Below are positions 46,892 to 58,133 of a stretch of DNA of 64,000 nucleotides, one piece after another; positions within the stretch are counted from its first letter, which is position 1; the number at the start of each line of letters is the position of its first letter. Origin of the DNA: Saposhnikovia divaricata (Eukaryota; Streptophyta; Magnoliopsida; Apiales; Apiaceae); NCBI GenBank assembly GCA_036435485.1, contig CM071597.1, positions 146,007,647 through 146,071,646 of the forward strand. The letters run 5' to 3'. A model generated the notes under the pieces. It worked only from the letters and a program-made list of their open reading frames with translations. It did not search any database and had not been told where the DNA came from. Both the position numbers and the translations under genes were made by a program.

Positions 46892-49800
46892 TGTAATAAC
46901 CCTAACTTCAGTAATGCTACAGTGGTCACATGAATAGTAAATTTCGAGGATTTAGAGAAATGGTATATAGGTACCCTATAGTGGAAACATAAAATGAATA
47001 AACAGAAACCATATTAGTGTTGTACAATGGAAATAAGTGACTCGAAATGACGTTAGATTTCAGAAATTCCTGAAGCATGGATTTTGAGGATTTTGATTTC
47101 GAATAAGCTTCTATTGGATATTAAGGAGCATGGAAACATTATAAGAATTATATATTGAGGAATTAGTGAATTTAGATTTAACCAAGGGATTATTAAGTTA
47201 AGAGAATACCAATGGAATTTAGATTGTTAAATGATTTTAAAACCACTGAGATAATGAGGTACATTCGAAACGAACCACAATTAGACGCATATGGAGACCA
47301 AGCAACCAAGATTAGTAATATAACAAGGATACATACCACATTATTTACCAATGTGATTGGCATTTTACTTAGAAAATTAAGAAATTGGGAGATTAGCTCA
47401 TCCTAATGACATCATCATCCACTAACTTGTTTTAAGGGGGTAAATTAGTAACTTTGCAAGGTTTTAATCACTAAATATCTACCAAGCTTCCAAGGTACTC
47501 TAGTATTAGCAAGATTAGATGAGATAAGACCAAAAACAAAACACAAAAACCTCTCCCCTTCTTGTTTCTTCCATTCGGCCAAAAAGAGAAAAAAACAAGA
47601 AAAATCAAAATCAAAACCCTAGTTCTCTTCAAGATAAAATCAAGAGAAAAATCATGGAGGTTCTTGGAGACTAGAAAGAGATACCCACAAAATTTCAAGG
47701 CCAACCATCATCATCTTCATAGGTAATAAATTCATGAAAGTTGCTTGATGAATAGTGATGAATAGTAGTTTTCTAAGAACTAACTTGATTTTTCATGGTT
47801 CTTTAGTTGATTCAAGCCATTGTAAGGTTGTTTAAGGGCTAGCTAAGGATTATTAAGTGTTGATAAAGCTTCAAGGAGGTATAAACATGCTTGCCCTTTT
47901 ATATTTATGGTAGATATTGAAGTGGTTGGTAGTTAAGTGGTGTTAATGTAATGTTTATGATGATTATGTGTTATAAGTGGTTTGTTTTGATGTGAAAATT
48001 GTGTTGTGGACTTGTAACCATGGCTGGTGAAGAATACCACATGGTGTAGGTGATGATTATGGTGTTTGATAATTGATTTGGAGGAGTTGGATTTATGGAA
48101 AGTACGAAATTATAGCCGTTATAATGCCCGATTTTCGTTAGGATGTAAATTGCCCTGTTTTGGACCCCCTGCATCCGTACGGTACCCTACTGTCCAGGTT
48201 CCTATTTAACTATGAAATGATAGAGCTTAGTTCATAGATCGTTTTGATATAAGGTGCGTTAAAATCTGATGAACGGTTTAGGAGAAAAGTCAGTTTTAGT
48301 GAAAGCGGTTCAGAAACCGAGAAACCTTAAATGTATCAAACTTGAGGTTACAATTACCATACTTTAACATTGTTAAAAGTCACGAAATTTTGGGATAGTG
48401 TAGTAGGGTGGTCAGAGGACCCTTGACAGTTGACCTTACATTAAAATTCGAAATCCATATTTTCTAAGAATTTTTACAGTTAAGTGTGGTTGTTAAGGAA
48501 AATGGTGAAAACCCCTGAAACTTCGATTTAGGTTATAAATGGTTAAGTTCTTGAGCCTTTGGGATAATAATAATACGTTAAACATATATTAAAGTTTCAA
48601 AAGGTAATGTTATGAAAGAGTGTAGTGAGTAAGAGATGTGGTTCTAACGACGGTCCTTTTGTGTTTATAGAAACTCCGGAAGAGGGACGAGCCATACCGT
48701 CAGGATATCGAAACCGAGGCAAGATTTCTTCTATCCCTATTTGTAAAACTACTTATCTTCACAAAGAAACTTGATTTCGTGGAATATATATGTGATGCTA
48801 TTATTACTATATTGTGAAGAAATTGTCTTCCTTGAGTATTAATATTGAAAAGAAAGATATCTGAAGATGTATATGAATATGGATATGAGTATAAGATGTA
48901 TATGAATATGAATGAGAGTATGAGATGGATATGTATAAAGATGATTATGCATGAATTGAACATGCCTTATGATTAAGAGAATAAGAGAGAATGGTATCAG
49001 TTGTTATCGAGGGTTATATGGTTATAATATTATATTAAAAATGTTCTTATTGAGTATCAGTGGTTTAATAAACATTATTTGATTTCTGAATTTGAAAGAG
49101 AGGTCTGAATCATAAGCAAAGCCTTATGATATATATATATATATATATTTTATAGAAGTAATGTGTGAGAATGGAAATGTGGAATGATATTTTAAAAAGA
49201 GAATAACAATGTGATAAAGAGGGGGATTGCAACAGACTTGCGTAAGTGGCTGTGTCAGGGCTGTGTGCGACACAGTCCAGCATTTATTATTTTTATTACG
49301 GCACGAAGATGCCAAGGGAGGATGTTAGCAGGTGGCCTTCCTCCAGGGATGATTTTCATTCCTTCTACCGGTAGTAAAAAGAGAGCAGATACGATTAGGC
49401 GACTGATCATCGTCCTAACGTATCAGGCGACAGCAGATATCCCCAATGTTTTTGAAAAGAAAGTGTAGACAATGGTTTTCAGATTTCTATACTGAAAACA
49501 GAATAATGATATGAGATGATGAAATGATAGTTACAGATGAAGAAAAACTGATATTATGTTATTTCAGATTTCTATACTGAAAACAGAATAATGATATGAG
49601 ATGATGAAATGATAGTTACAGATGAAGAAAAACTGATATTATGTTATTTCAGATTTCTATACTGAAACAGAATATTGATATGAGATGATGATATTATGGA
49701 TACAGATGAAGAAAAACTGATATTATATTAATATAAATTACTTTCTTATAATAGTGAGTGGATGATGTATTATTAAATAAGAGCTTTACTCTCCCTTAAG

Positions 49801-50347
49801 GATTTTAATTGTTTCCTGCTATTACATATGCATAGACATATATGTATACTTGTTCACATTTTAAATTTTAGTTACAGTATGATCTTGCTGAGCTATTATA
49901 GCTCACTCTTGCTACTTATGTATATAGCAGCTAGGTCCCATGCCGATACTACGTACCACACCCCGCAAGAGGGTAAGGGAAAGGCGACCTTTTGAGCGAG
50001 TGCTGGCGACCATCCCCGAGGTAGTGACAAGCGAAGGGGCTTAGTATACTTATGTAAATTAAGTGTGTAAGTTGTAATAAACTTTAGTTGTTGAAGTGCT
50101 TTCTGTAGAAGCTTTGTTCAACAATGTACTTAGTAAATTCTGGGCTTGTAATAACTGTTAACTTTAAAACTTTTAAATATTGTGGTTGTTGTTCTATGAG
50201 CATATGACTGGTGTGTGTGTATTAGTGTGGGGTCAACTGCTGATTTATTTATTTATAAAAAAAAAAAAAACTACAGAGATATTGATATTGATCGGAAATT
50301 GGACCTTGACGGCCCGGATCCTTGACCCCGGATCCCGGGGCGTCACA
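46892..50347 (+). repeat. 3' LTR of the GAG-only element
   Basis: 3456 bp, nearly identical to 39903-43354. Visible differences: a 12-bp insertion near 48753, a shorter TA tract near 49130, one C/G change near 49208, one G/A near 49302, and the A-run near 50255. Confidence 0.95.
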
Positions 50348-51489
50348 CAGTCCCCTGCTCTTCACATAGAAGATCTCACCCGGATCGAGGGGGTTGACTC
50401 TCCCCGGACTGCAAGCCCCCCTTCTAAATGGCAGAGGGTTCTGCCAAGTGATCCCAGCTTTAATCCGGATTCGGGACACGGTTTGAGTGTGGTAGCTACT
50501 CATTCAGGGGCCGGTACAAGCAAGAAAGGCCCCCCTCACCAGGTTGGTAAGCGCACCTTGAAAGAAATTGCTGACTTCGCGGCTTCCATCCTTGAAGATT
50601 AAGATTGGGCTGCTATGAGGCGTCTCCGAAATCGCCAGGTGATCAAAAATAGCTTCGCCATCTGGGCTCAGGTAACTTTTTCTCTAATCATTCTTTGTTT
50701 TGTTTTTCCCCAACTTTAGTTTTGATTGTTCTCTGAATTTCTTTTGTTTGCCACTCAGCAAGGATTGACCTTGGCCGGATCTGCTGCGAATGCTGAGTTG
50801 GAGGAGCAAGAAATGGAGGAACTGAACAAGAGACTCTCTGAAAAGGAGAAGGAGCTTCTTGATAAGAATTCAAAAATCTCCGATCTTGAAAAAGCCCTGG
50901 TTGATAGCTCTCAAAAAGATGCGAGAATTGCCGAATTGGAGAAGAATGTTGCTGAGTTGAAGGATGCTGCGAAGGATGCCACGGACCGAGCTACTACTGC
51001 GAAGCTTGAATCCGGAAAAGCCAAGAAACAGGCTGAAGACTTACAGGCTCAGTTGCTCGTAGTCCGGTCTGATGCAGAGATCATAGCCGAATATATGGCA
51101 TCAGAGGATTACAGTGAAGAGGTCACAAGTGTCATTGCTACCAAACTCCTGTGCTGCTGGTTGATTGCCGAACGGCTGGTGAAAACTAATCCAGAACCCT
51201 CATGGGATAAGTTTACCGACGCATATGTTAAGGCCGAGTCAGCCTTCGACGCAGATGGGACCGAACCTCAGCCTTATGACGGGCCCGGACTGATCATTGC
51301 CCCTGCTGTCTAGATTGCCGATCCGAACGATCTAGATTAAAGTTGATTGTACTCTGAAAATATTCCTTTGTAATCTGAATGTTAAGCTTTTGTGAACTTG
51401 TGCTTTGTAACCCTGGAACTTGCGCCCCTTATGTGCTCTGAACTTGTGAATTTTTATTTCTGATTGTCTCTGTTTTTATTCGCATATAT

Positions 51490-52135
51490 TTAGTTGTGTA
51501 TGTGTGTTGCCCCCCAGTCTGGATTTCCTCCTTGAAGGAAGGAATCTGGACTGTGGTAGGAGGTTGATGTTTTTCTCTTAAGTCCAAAGTTTTAGAACTT
51601 TGGGTAACTTAGAGAATTTTTTGTAGAATGTGTCCCCCAGTCCGGATTACTTCTAATGAATTGGATTCGGACTGTGTTGAGGATTTAAATGTTTCCCTCA
51701 AATTCAAGGTCAAAACCCTTGAGTTACTTAGAGAAATTTTAATATGATTTTGCCCACAGTCCAAATTGCTTCCAATTTCGGACTTTGGTGAGAATTTAAA
51801 TATTTCGCTTAAGTTCAAGGTCAATACCCTTGAGTTACTTAGAGAAACTTTAATATGATTTTGCCCCCAGTCCGAATTGCTTCCAATTTCGGACTGTGGT
51901 GAGAATTTAAATATTTCCCTTAAGTTCAAGGTCAATACCCTTGAGTTACTTAGAGAAATTTTAATGTGATTTTGCCCCCAGTCCGAATTGCTTCCAATTT
52001 TGGACTGTGGTGAGAATTTAAATATTTCCCTTAAGTTCAAGGTCAATACCCTTGAGTTACTTAGAGAAATTTTAATGTGATTTTGCCCTCAGTCCAGATT
52101 GTTCCCAATGGTTTGGATCCGGACTGTAGTGGAAA
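51490..52135. repeat. Tandem array 2 of the Tat 3' region (about 111 bp, six units)
   Basis: Units carry TTTTGCCCCCAGTCCGAATT at about 51509, 51633, 51752, 51863, 51974 and 52085, followed by a reverse half (AATTTCGGACTGTGG) and CCCTTGAGTTACTTAGAGAA. On the element strand (minus) each unit contains GGACTGGGGGCAAAA, which resembles the true polypurine tract. The minus-strand ORF 51609-52046 is the array read in frame. Confidence 0.9.
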
Positions 52136-52323
52136 TAAATGCTTTTCTATTGGTCTTCCAAGGTTTACCTGATTCTTGATAAAATTTATTGTGGCGCTTC
52201 GTTAATTGTAATTTCCACAGTCAAACATTTTAATTCTCGCGCTGTCAACTGACATTAATTCCATTTCGATTTCCAAGGGTGACAGAGAATTGGAATCGCT
52301 TGGCCTCTTCTCATTCCCCTCTC

Positions 52324-52329
52324 TATAAA
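52324..52329 (+). promoter_or_regulatory. TATA box of antisense gene 2
   Basis: TATAAA in CTCTATAAACACTGCCCC, 88 bp before the ATG at 52417, with a pyrimidine-rich leader (CTCCTTTTCTTCACC) in between. Confidence 0.6.
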
Positions 52330-52416
52330 CACTGCCCCTTGCATATATTTTCTTCATATAACATTTTTCTCAGAAGCGTTTGAGGTTTCTCCTTTCTTCT
52401 TCTCCTTTTCTTCACC

Positions 52417-52644
52417 ATGGATCCCAAGAATTTATTTTATGATTATGAGAATAACAAAGTGATCGTGGATGGTATGGTCTTCGACGGACCATCCACCATG
52501 GCCGAAATTGATACGGTCCTGAAAAGGATCGAGGAGGCGCTCGCTCTTCGCAAGATGGTCGTGGATGAGACCAAGGGGAAGCCTAGTAGGGATGGGGAGG
52601 GTTCCGGCGGCCCTGGTCCAGCTTCTGGAGGGACGGCCGTTTAG
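52417..52644 (+). CDS. Antisense gene 2 of the Tat element, 75-aa unknown protein
   Basis: A compact transcription unit opposite to gag-pol: TATAAA at 52324, ATG at 52417 in good context (TTCACCATGG), stop at 52642-52644 and AATAAA at 52679-52684. The protein starts MDPKNLFYDYENNKVIVDGM, has an amphipathic helix (AEIDTVLKRIEEALALRKMV) and a Gly/Pro-rich tail. I do not recognise a family. It sits between arrays 2 and 3 and is undamaged, unlike antisense gene 1. A retroelement accessory protein is possible; function unknown. Confidence 0.6.
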   Translation: MDPKNLFYDYENNKVIVDGMVFDGPSTMAEIDTVLKRIEEALALRKMVVDETKGKPSRDGEGSGGPGPASGGTAV

Positions 52645-52854
52645 ATATAATAATGTTGTACCCCCTCACCTTATTATCAATAAAAATGGCTTGAAATACA
52701 ACCATAAATATTTTATTATGATTCCGTTGTCGTAGTTTTCGCTGTGTACTTTTGTCGTTTCTTTTTTCTCTTGCTTGAACTTCGAGTGTTTTTCTTGAAT
52801 ACCGTAGCTGTTCTGAGTGTGAGAAGGTTAGTTTATTTTAGTATAGTTTTTATT

Positions 52855-53465
52855 GCATTTGCTCCCAGCCTGAGATTTTTTCGTGGAAAATTATCCGGGC
52901 TAGAGTGGTTTTTGGCTAAGTCCAAAGTTCGCAGACTTTTGGTTACTTAGAATATCTTTTGTTGTTTTGCCTCCAGTCCGGATATGGTTTTATTAAAGAA
53001 TTATCCGGGCTAGAGTAGTTTTTGGCTAAGTCCAAAGCTTGAAAACTTTGGGTAATTTTTTTTTTTTTATCGTATTTGCCCCCAGTCCGGATTCTTTTCA
53101 TAAAAAATGATCCGGACTAGAGTGGTCGTTTTTAGCTAAGTCCAAAGCTTGAAAACGTTGGGTTACTTAGGAAATTTTTTTTTATCGTATTTGCCCCCAG
53201 TCCGGATTCTTTTAGTAGAAAATGATCCGGACTAGAGTGGTCGTTTTTAGCTAAGTCCAAAGCTTGAAAACTTTGGGTTACCTAGAAAATTTTTCTTATT
53301 TGCCCCCAATCCGGATTCTTTTTGTATAGAATGACCCGGACTAGAGTGGTTGTATTTAGCTAAGTCCAAAGCTTGAAAACTTTGGGTTACTTAGAAAATT
53401 TTTCGTATTTGCCCCCAGTCCGGATTATTTTCGTATAGAATGATCCGGACTAGAGTGGTTGTTGC
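52855..53465. repeat. Tandem array 3 of the Tat 3' region (about 110 bp, six units)
   Basis: Units at about 52861, 52969, 53078, 53192, 53302 and 53411 carry TTTGCCCCCAGTCCGGATTC, then AATGATCCGGACTAGAGTGG (inverted partner) and CTAAGTCCAAAGCTTGAAAA. The inverted halves allow a hairpin per unit, and each gives GGACTGGGGGCAAA on the element strand. Confidence 0.9.
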
Positions 53466-53713
53466 ATATTTCTCTTGCCCCGGTTCCAACTCTGCCTATG
53501 GCTCCTGGCCGGGGACTTGTTTGTGTTAGTGATACAATAATTTAACAACAATATATGAAAATTGCGAGGCTAGGCCCGATTTCATTAATCGTGACATTCA
53601 AATTACAAACAACTTATTCTCACTTCATTACAGAGACTAATCTATTTGTTGAAGACTTTTTGGGCTCAGAAGCAGCTCCTTGATTGGTTCTTCGGGCCTA
53701 GGCCTTTTGTTCA

Positions 53714-54896
53714 CTAATAGAACTTCCGAAGTCGGAGGCCGTGCCAGGTGTTAGGAACCTCCGAATCGTCCATGTTGCTGAGCTTATAGGTTCCGGGACA
53801 AAGAATTTCTTTGACCCTATAACGTCCTTCCCATTTAGGCATTAGCTTTCCGGTGTTTGTCGGGTCGGAAGCCTCGGTGTCTCGAAGGACTAGGTCTCCA
53901 ACTTGAAAGTTCTTGACCCTAGCCTTCTTTCCAAAATATTCTCTTGTCTTCTCCTTATACTTTTCCATTCTTGCCACAGCTTCATCCCGGACTTCGTCCA
54001 CCAAATCCAGATTGATTCGGAACCCTTCTTCATTTGTAATTTCTTCAAAGTTAATGACCTTGTGAGAAGGTGATCCCACTTCAATTGGTAGCATTGCTTC
54101 GGTCCCACAAGCTAGTTTGAAAGGTGTCTCTCCAGTACTTGTTCGTGGGGTAGTCCAGTAAGCCCAGAGCACATTTGGCAGATCTTCGGGCCATTTGTTT
54201 TTGCTTTCCTGAAGCCTCTTTTCTATTCCCCTTAGTAGAATTCGGTTTGTTACTTCTACCTGTCCATTTCCTTGGGGGTATGCTACCGAGGATTTCTTGT
54301 GTTTAATGCCCCTCTCCTTCAAGTAATTTTCAAAGTCTGAACCAACGAATTGAGGTCCATTATCCGAAACTAAAATTTGGGGAAGCCCAAATCTCATCAG
54401 TAGGTTATCCATGAATCGAATACAATCTTGCTGATTTATGGTTCTCATGGCTTTGCCTCCACTTGGTCATATAATCAATTGCCACCAACAAGTATCTCAA
54501 ATCCCCTTTAGCCCGAGGAAAAGGACCCACGATGTCGATTCCCTAAACCGCAAAAGGTATAGGAGAGAGAACCGAAAAGAGTAGAACCGGGCTCTGCCTT
54601 TGCACATTGCTGAATAACTGACAATTCTTGCATTTTCTGACAAACTCCACTGCATCATTGTGAATCGTTGGCCAATAATAGCCCTGCCTTATTATTTTGT
54701 AAGCTAAAGCCTTTGGAGATAGGTGGTCCCCGCAAATCCCTTCATGAACTTCTTGCAAACAGTATTCCACTTCGACAAGTCCCACACATTTTAAGACCGG
54801 ACTAGAGAATGTTCTACGATAAAGTTGTCCTTCCTCAACGAAAAAATTAGCGGCCTTGGCCTTGAGTCTCTGAGCTTTGTTCTTATCTTTCGGCAA
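53714..54896 (-). pseudogene. Tat integrase, frameshifted
   Basis: The zinc finger HHCC (HEGICGDHLSPKALAYKIIR, then CKNCQ) is at 54896-54543. The core starts GIDIVGPFPRAKGDLRYLLV, then shifts frame near 54455 and continues SDNGPQFVGSDFENYL, AYPQGNGQVEVTNRILLRGI (DDE residues visible apart from the break). The C-terminus QVGDLVLRDTEAS, KWEGRYRV, TWHGLRLRKFY lacks a chromodomain. A stop at 54543 and the frameshift inactivate it. Its tail is homologous to the fragment at 1117-1431. Confidence 0.9.
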
Positions 54897-54899
54897 CTC

Positions 54900-56929
54900 T
54901 CATTTTTCCAGGTACAAAATCATAGGATTCATCCAGTTGGGCTGATTATCTATCTCCATTAATTCACCATTTTCAATGGCGGGCTTCTCTATTTCTTCAA
55001 AGTAGACCGAGCTGTCCAGTTCGGCATCATTCCGGACTAGCTTGGACAATGAATCGGCTTCCGCGTTTTCTTCTCTATTAATCTGCATCATCTCAAATTT
55101 TGGGATTGTAGTCAGGTAACTTTTGACCAAAGCTTGGTATTGAGCTAGCCTTGGATCCTTTGCAATGTACTCTCCTTTCGTTTGCTTGACTACAATCTAA
55201 GAATCACTGTAAACATTCAGGTTCTGGACTTTCAAGGATCTGGCCAATCGGAGTCCGGCCAAAAACGCCTCGTATTCTGCTTGGTTGTTGGTAGCCAAAA
55301 ACTTGAAGTGATGGCTTGCTGTATCTGAAAACCGTTGGGACTTTTTAGGACTAAACCTGCTCTGGATCTTTCGCTTGTTGAAGATCCATCAACATATAAA
55401 GACCAAACTTCCAAATTAGAGCCACCTTCTTCCCCCGTATCTACGACCATAGGATCGGATCGAGGTTCGGGAAAAGAGCATTCCACAATGAAATCGGCCA
55501 GCACCTGAGCCTTTATTGCTGTTCGGGGTATAAATGTGAGTTGGAACTGGCTGAGCTCGACAGCCCAATTAACGAGTCTACCGGATACATCTGGCTTATG
55601 AATTATTCTTCTCAAGGGCTGGTCAGTTACAACTTTAATTTCTCTTCCTTGAAAGTAATGCCTTAACTTCGTGGAGGCTGTCACCAGGGCAAAAGCAAAC
55701 TTTTCCAAGTTGGGGTATCTGGTTTCCGCATCTTTTAATACCTGGCTGACATAGTAGACCGGTTTCTGCTGGCCATCCTGCTCCCGAATCAAGGCTACCC
55801 CCACAGCCAACGGACTTGCGGCCAGGTAAAGAGACAGCGCTTCTCCGGGCTCAGCTTTTGATAGGATTGGTGGGGACGACAGGAATTCCTTTATAGAGTC
55901 GAAAGACTTCGGGCAATCTGGGCTCCACTTTATCTCTTTTTTATTTTTCGCCCCCTGAGCAGCTCGAAGAATGGTAAACATCGTTCGGCTAACTTGGGGA
56001 TAAATCTCCTCAGAGCAGCTAGTGAGCCAGCCAGTTTTTGTATCTCCTTCTGAGTCCGGGGTGGTTCCATTTCCATTATTGCTTTGATCTTCTCCGGATT
56101 TGATTCAATCCCTCTCTGACTAATCATGAATCCCAGGAATTTCCCCGCTCCCACCCCGAAGGTGCACTTTTCCGGGTTCATCTTCATCTCCTGCTTCCTT
56201 AGATTATCGAAGCATTCTTTCAAATCTTGGATATGCTCCTCCACTATTTTTGACTTAGCTATCATATCGTCTACATAAGACTCCAGGTTTCGGCCCAGCT
56301 GATCTTTAAACACTTCAACCATTGCTCTCTGGTAGGTTGACCCCGCATTCATCAATCTGAAAGGCATGTATTTGTACACATAGACAGCTCTATGAGTTAT
56401 GAAGGCGGTTTTTGCGATGTCTGCCGGATTCATTTTGATTTGGTTGTAACCAGAGAATGCATCCACGAAACTGAACATCACATGACCAGCGGTGGCATCA
56501 ATAAGTTAATCGATACTTGGAAGAGGGTAGGGATCCTTAGGGCATGCCGCATTGAGGTCGGTGTAGTCCACACACATTCTCCACTTCCCATTAGGTTTCT
56601 TGACTAAGACGACATTGGCTAACCAGTCTGGATATTTTATCTCACAAATTATTCCTGCTTTGAGAAGCTTTTTGAACTTCTTCATCGATGGCCTTTTGTC
56701 TGTCCGGAGCAAAGTTCCTTCTTTTTTTCTTTACTGGTCTTTTGTCAAGATTAACATCAAGGCTGTGCATGGCTATAGATTCTTTGAGTCCGGGCATGTC
56801 CTCCGGGCTCCAAGCAAAAACGTCCGCATAATTTTTGAGCAGCTGTATAAGGTTCTGCCTGAATGTCGGATCCAGTCCGGATCCTATCTTTATTCTTTTA
56901 TCCGGGTTACCTTCCTCTAGCTCGATCAT
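54900..56929 (-). pseudogene. Tat reverse transcriptase with two RNase H domains, broken
   Basis: RT begins with DVFAWSPEDMPGL and continues in a shifted frame (VVLVKKPNGKWRMCVDYTDL, AACPKDPYPLPSID), then VDAFSGYNQIKMNPAD and the active site YVDDMIAK. The first RNase H has LYLAASPLAVGVALIREQDG, KFAFALVTASTKLRHYF and VVTDQPLRRI. A second, archaeal-type RNase H follows (WSLYVDGSSTSERSRAGLVL, NNQAEYEAFLAGLRLARSL, YSDS, NREENAEADSLSKL). Two RNase H domains are diagnostic of the Tat lineage. At least two frameshifts and several stops (near 56640, 56506, 55300, 55200) are present. Confidence 0.9.
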
Positions 56930-57085
56930 TTCAGTTCCAACCTCAGGTTCTACCTTACCGAGGTCTTTCTTTGAAATGAATTGTTGAACTGAGGCTTGGT
57001 TATTGGACTCTAAATAGCTTCGGGCTTTGGCAATCAGTTCTTCTTTAGTCTGAGCTTCGATACTTTCAATATTTTGGACTTCGTG

Positions 57086-57948
57086 TCAGGGTTCCTTCTT
57101 GAAGTAGGCTCTATGCTTCTTGCGGCTCAAGTTCTTTTGGTACAAGGTTTTTTTTCTTTTATTTTCCAGATCGGTTTCAGCCATGATCAAAGCTTGACCG
57201 TAGCATCGACCGGCAGTCTCCGAATCTCCTTTGACTTCCCCAATTTCGGACGGAGTAGGGAACTTAAACTTCAAATGCGGTGTAGAGGTTATTGCCCGAA
57301 GCTTGGTTAGTGCTGGACAACCGAGTATCATGTTGTACGAGGACGGGGTGTTGATCACGTAAAACTTCACTATGTGAGTGACTTGCTTTGGGTAGGTTCC
57401 GAACTGGACAGGTAAATATAAAGTTCCTTGGATCGGGACTAAGTTGTTCCCGAACCCGAAGAGTGGGTCTTCTCTACATTCGTTCATTCTTACACTGCCC
57501 GGTTGCATTCTGTCGAATGTATGCTTGAAGATGATGTTGACTGAGGATCCGTTATCGACCAGAATTCTTTTGACTTCATTTTCTGCGACATCTAAGCTAA
57601 CCACCATGGCCTCGTTATGATTTGGATCAATTCCTTCAAAATCGGCGTTGCTGAAAGTTATTACTTGTTCGGGAAAAGACTGGATCATCATTACTTCATC
57701 ACCTGAGTCCGGGCTGGGGGGAGGAGAACTGGACCCCCCATCACCACGTTGACAACATGCTTCTTTCCTGCTCCGGATCCCTCCCCTTTTTCCATGATTT
57801 TCCGAGCTATATAATGCCCCATGTTTCCTTTTTTGATTTGATCTTCAATGAAGTATTTGAGAGATAGGCAGTTCTCACTGGTATGACCGTGAGTGCCGTG
57901 ATAGTCGCATTGTTTGTGAGTAGGTCGATTTTCCGGGGCGGTGATCAT
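57086..57948 (-). pseudogene. Tat zinc-knuckle-like region and aspartic protease
   Basis: 57948-57691 reads CDYHGTHGHTSENCLSLKYF, the Cys/His motif typical of Tat gag ends. After a stop, 57691-57086 contains VSLDVAENEVKRILVDNGSS and NIIFKHTFDRM, the retropepsin active site (DNGSS in place of DTGSS), and YNMILGCPALTKLRAI. Stops between segments show that the polyprotein is broken. Confidence 0.85.
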
Positions 57949-58133
57949 TGGTTTAGGTGGGTAGAAGTATGGCTTGTCCCGAACTTCTTTCAGGATATCA
58001 GAGCGAGTTCGGCTAAGTGGAGTCCACTGAGGTTCAGGCTTTGGATCAGGTTGGGTGGTTTCTGAGGTTTTGAGTCCGATCTGGTTGTCGTTACCGGTTC
58101 AGAGGTTCTTTCCGAGGCCGAGAATTGGGAACT

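Larger units (their letters stand above)
39903..50347 (+). mobile_element. GAG-only (TR-GAG-like) gypsy retrotransposon, very young
   Basis: 10445 bp flanked by a perfect target duplication CAGTC (39898-39902; 50348-50352). The LTRs 39903-43354 and 46892-50347 (about 3.45 kb, TGTAATAACC...GGCGTCACA) differ, as far as I can see, by two substitutions and a few indels (TA tract, A/T run, one 12-bp block), so insertion is very recent. The internal region is only 3.5 kb: tRNA-Met primer site, an unknown 295-aa ORF, an intact gag, a scrap of RNase H, and a polypurine tract. RT and integrase are absent, so it must be mobilised in trans, probably by a Tekay/Del chromovirus. Confidence 0.93.
34345..51313 (+). 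pseudogene. Spliced antisense gene 1 of the Tat element, broken by two insertions
   Basis: Exons, insertions removed: 5' UTR exon about 34345-34477; 35124-39594 (holding the solo LTR); 39681-50671 (holding the GAG-only element); 50759-51313. Introns 34478-35123, 39595-39680 and 50672-50758 are all GT/AG, and splicing gives sensible joins (GCLPHYDPELVEKM; IWAQQGLTLAG). The start is ATG 35129. The coding length is about 719 codons. The middle (LGPEIQWRW, DGYVGVWLEQLRSGWTPKCH, MQLVPNAIKWISWF) has the layout of the transposase_28/plant gypsy antisense family; exon 4 is a coiled coil (KRLSEKEKELLDKNSKISDL) with an acidic tail. Lesions: stop at 35159, a one-base-type frameshift near 39840-39870, stop at 50600, plus both insertions. 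Function is unknown. Confidence 0.75.

Noticed and set aside
51609..52046. Minus-strand 145-aa ORF with a 37-residue repeat.
   Set aside because: Array 2 has a 111-bp period, a multiple of three, which keeps the frame open by arithmetic alone.
54900..56929. An endogenous pararetrovirus (caulimovirus) as source of the RT.
   Set aside because: The RT is followed by two RNase H domains and an integrase between LTRs with a target duplication, which is a gypsy element, not a pararetrovirus.
57074..58065. Plus-strand ORFs opposite Tat gag/protease as possible additional antisense genes.
   Set aside because: They lie on the complement of coding sequence with no TATA box, introns or family signature; frame shadows.
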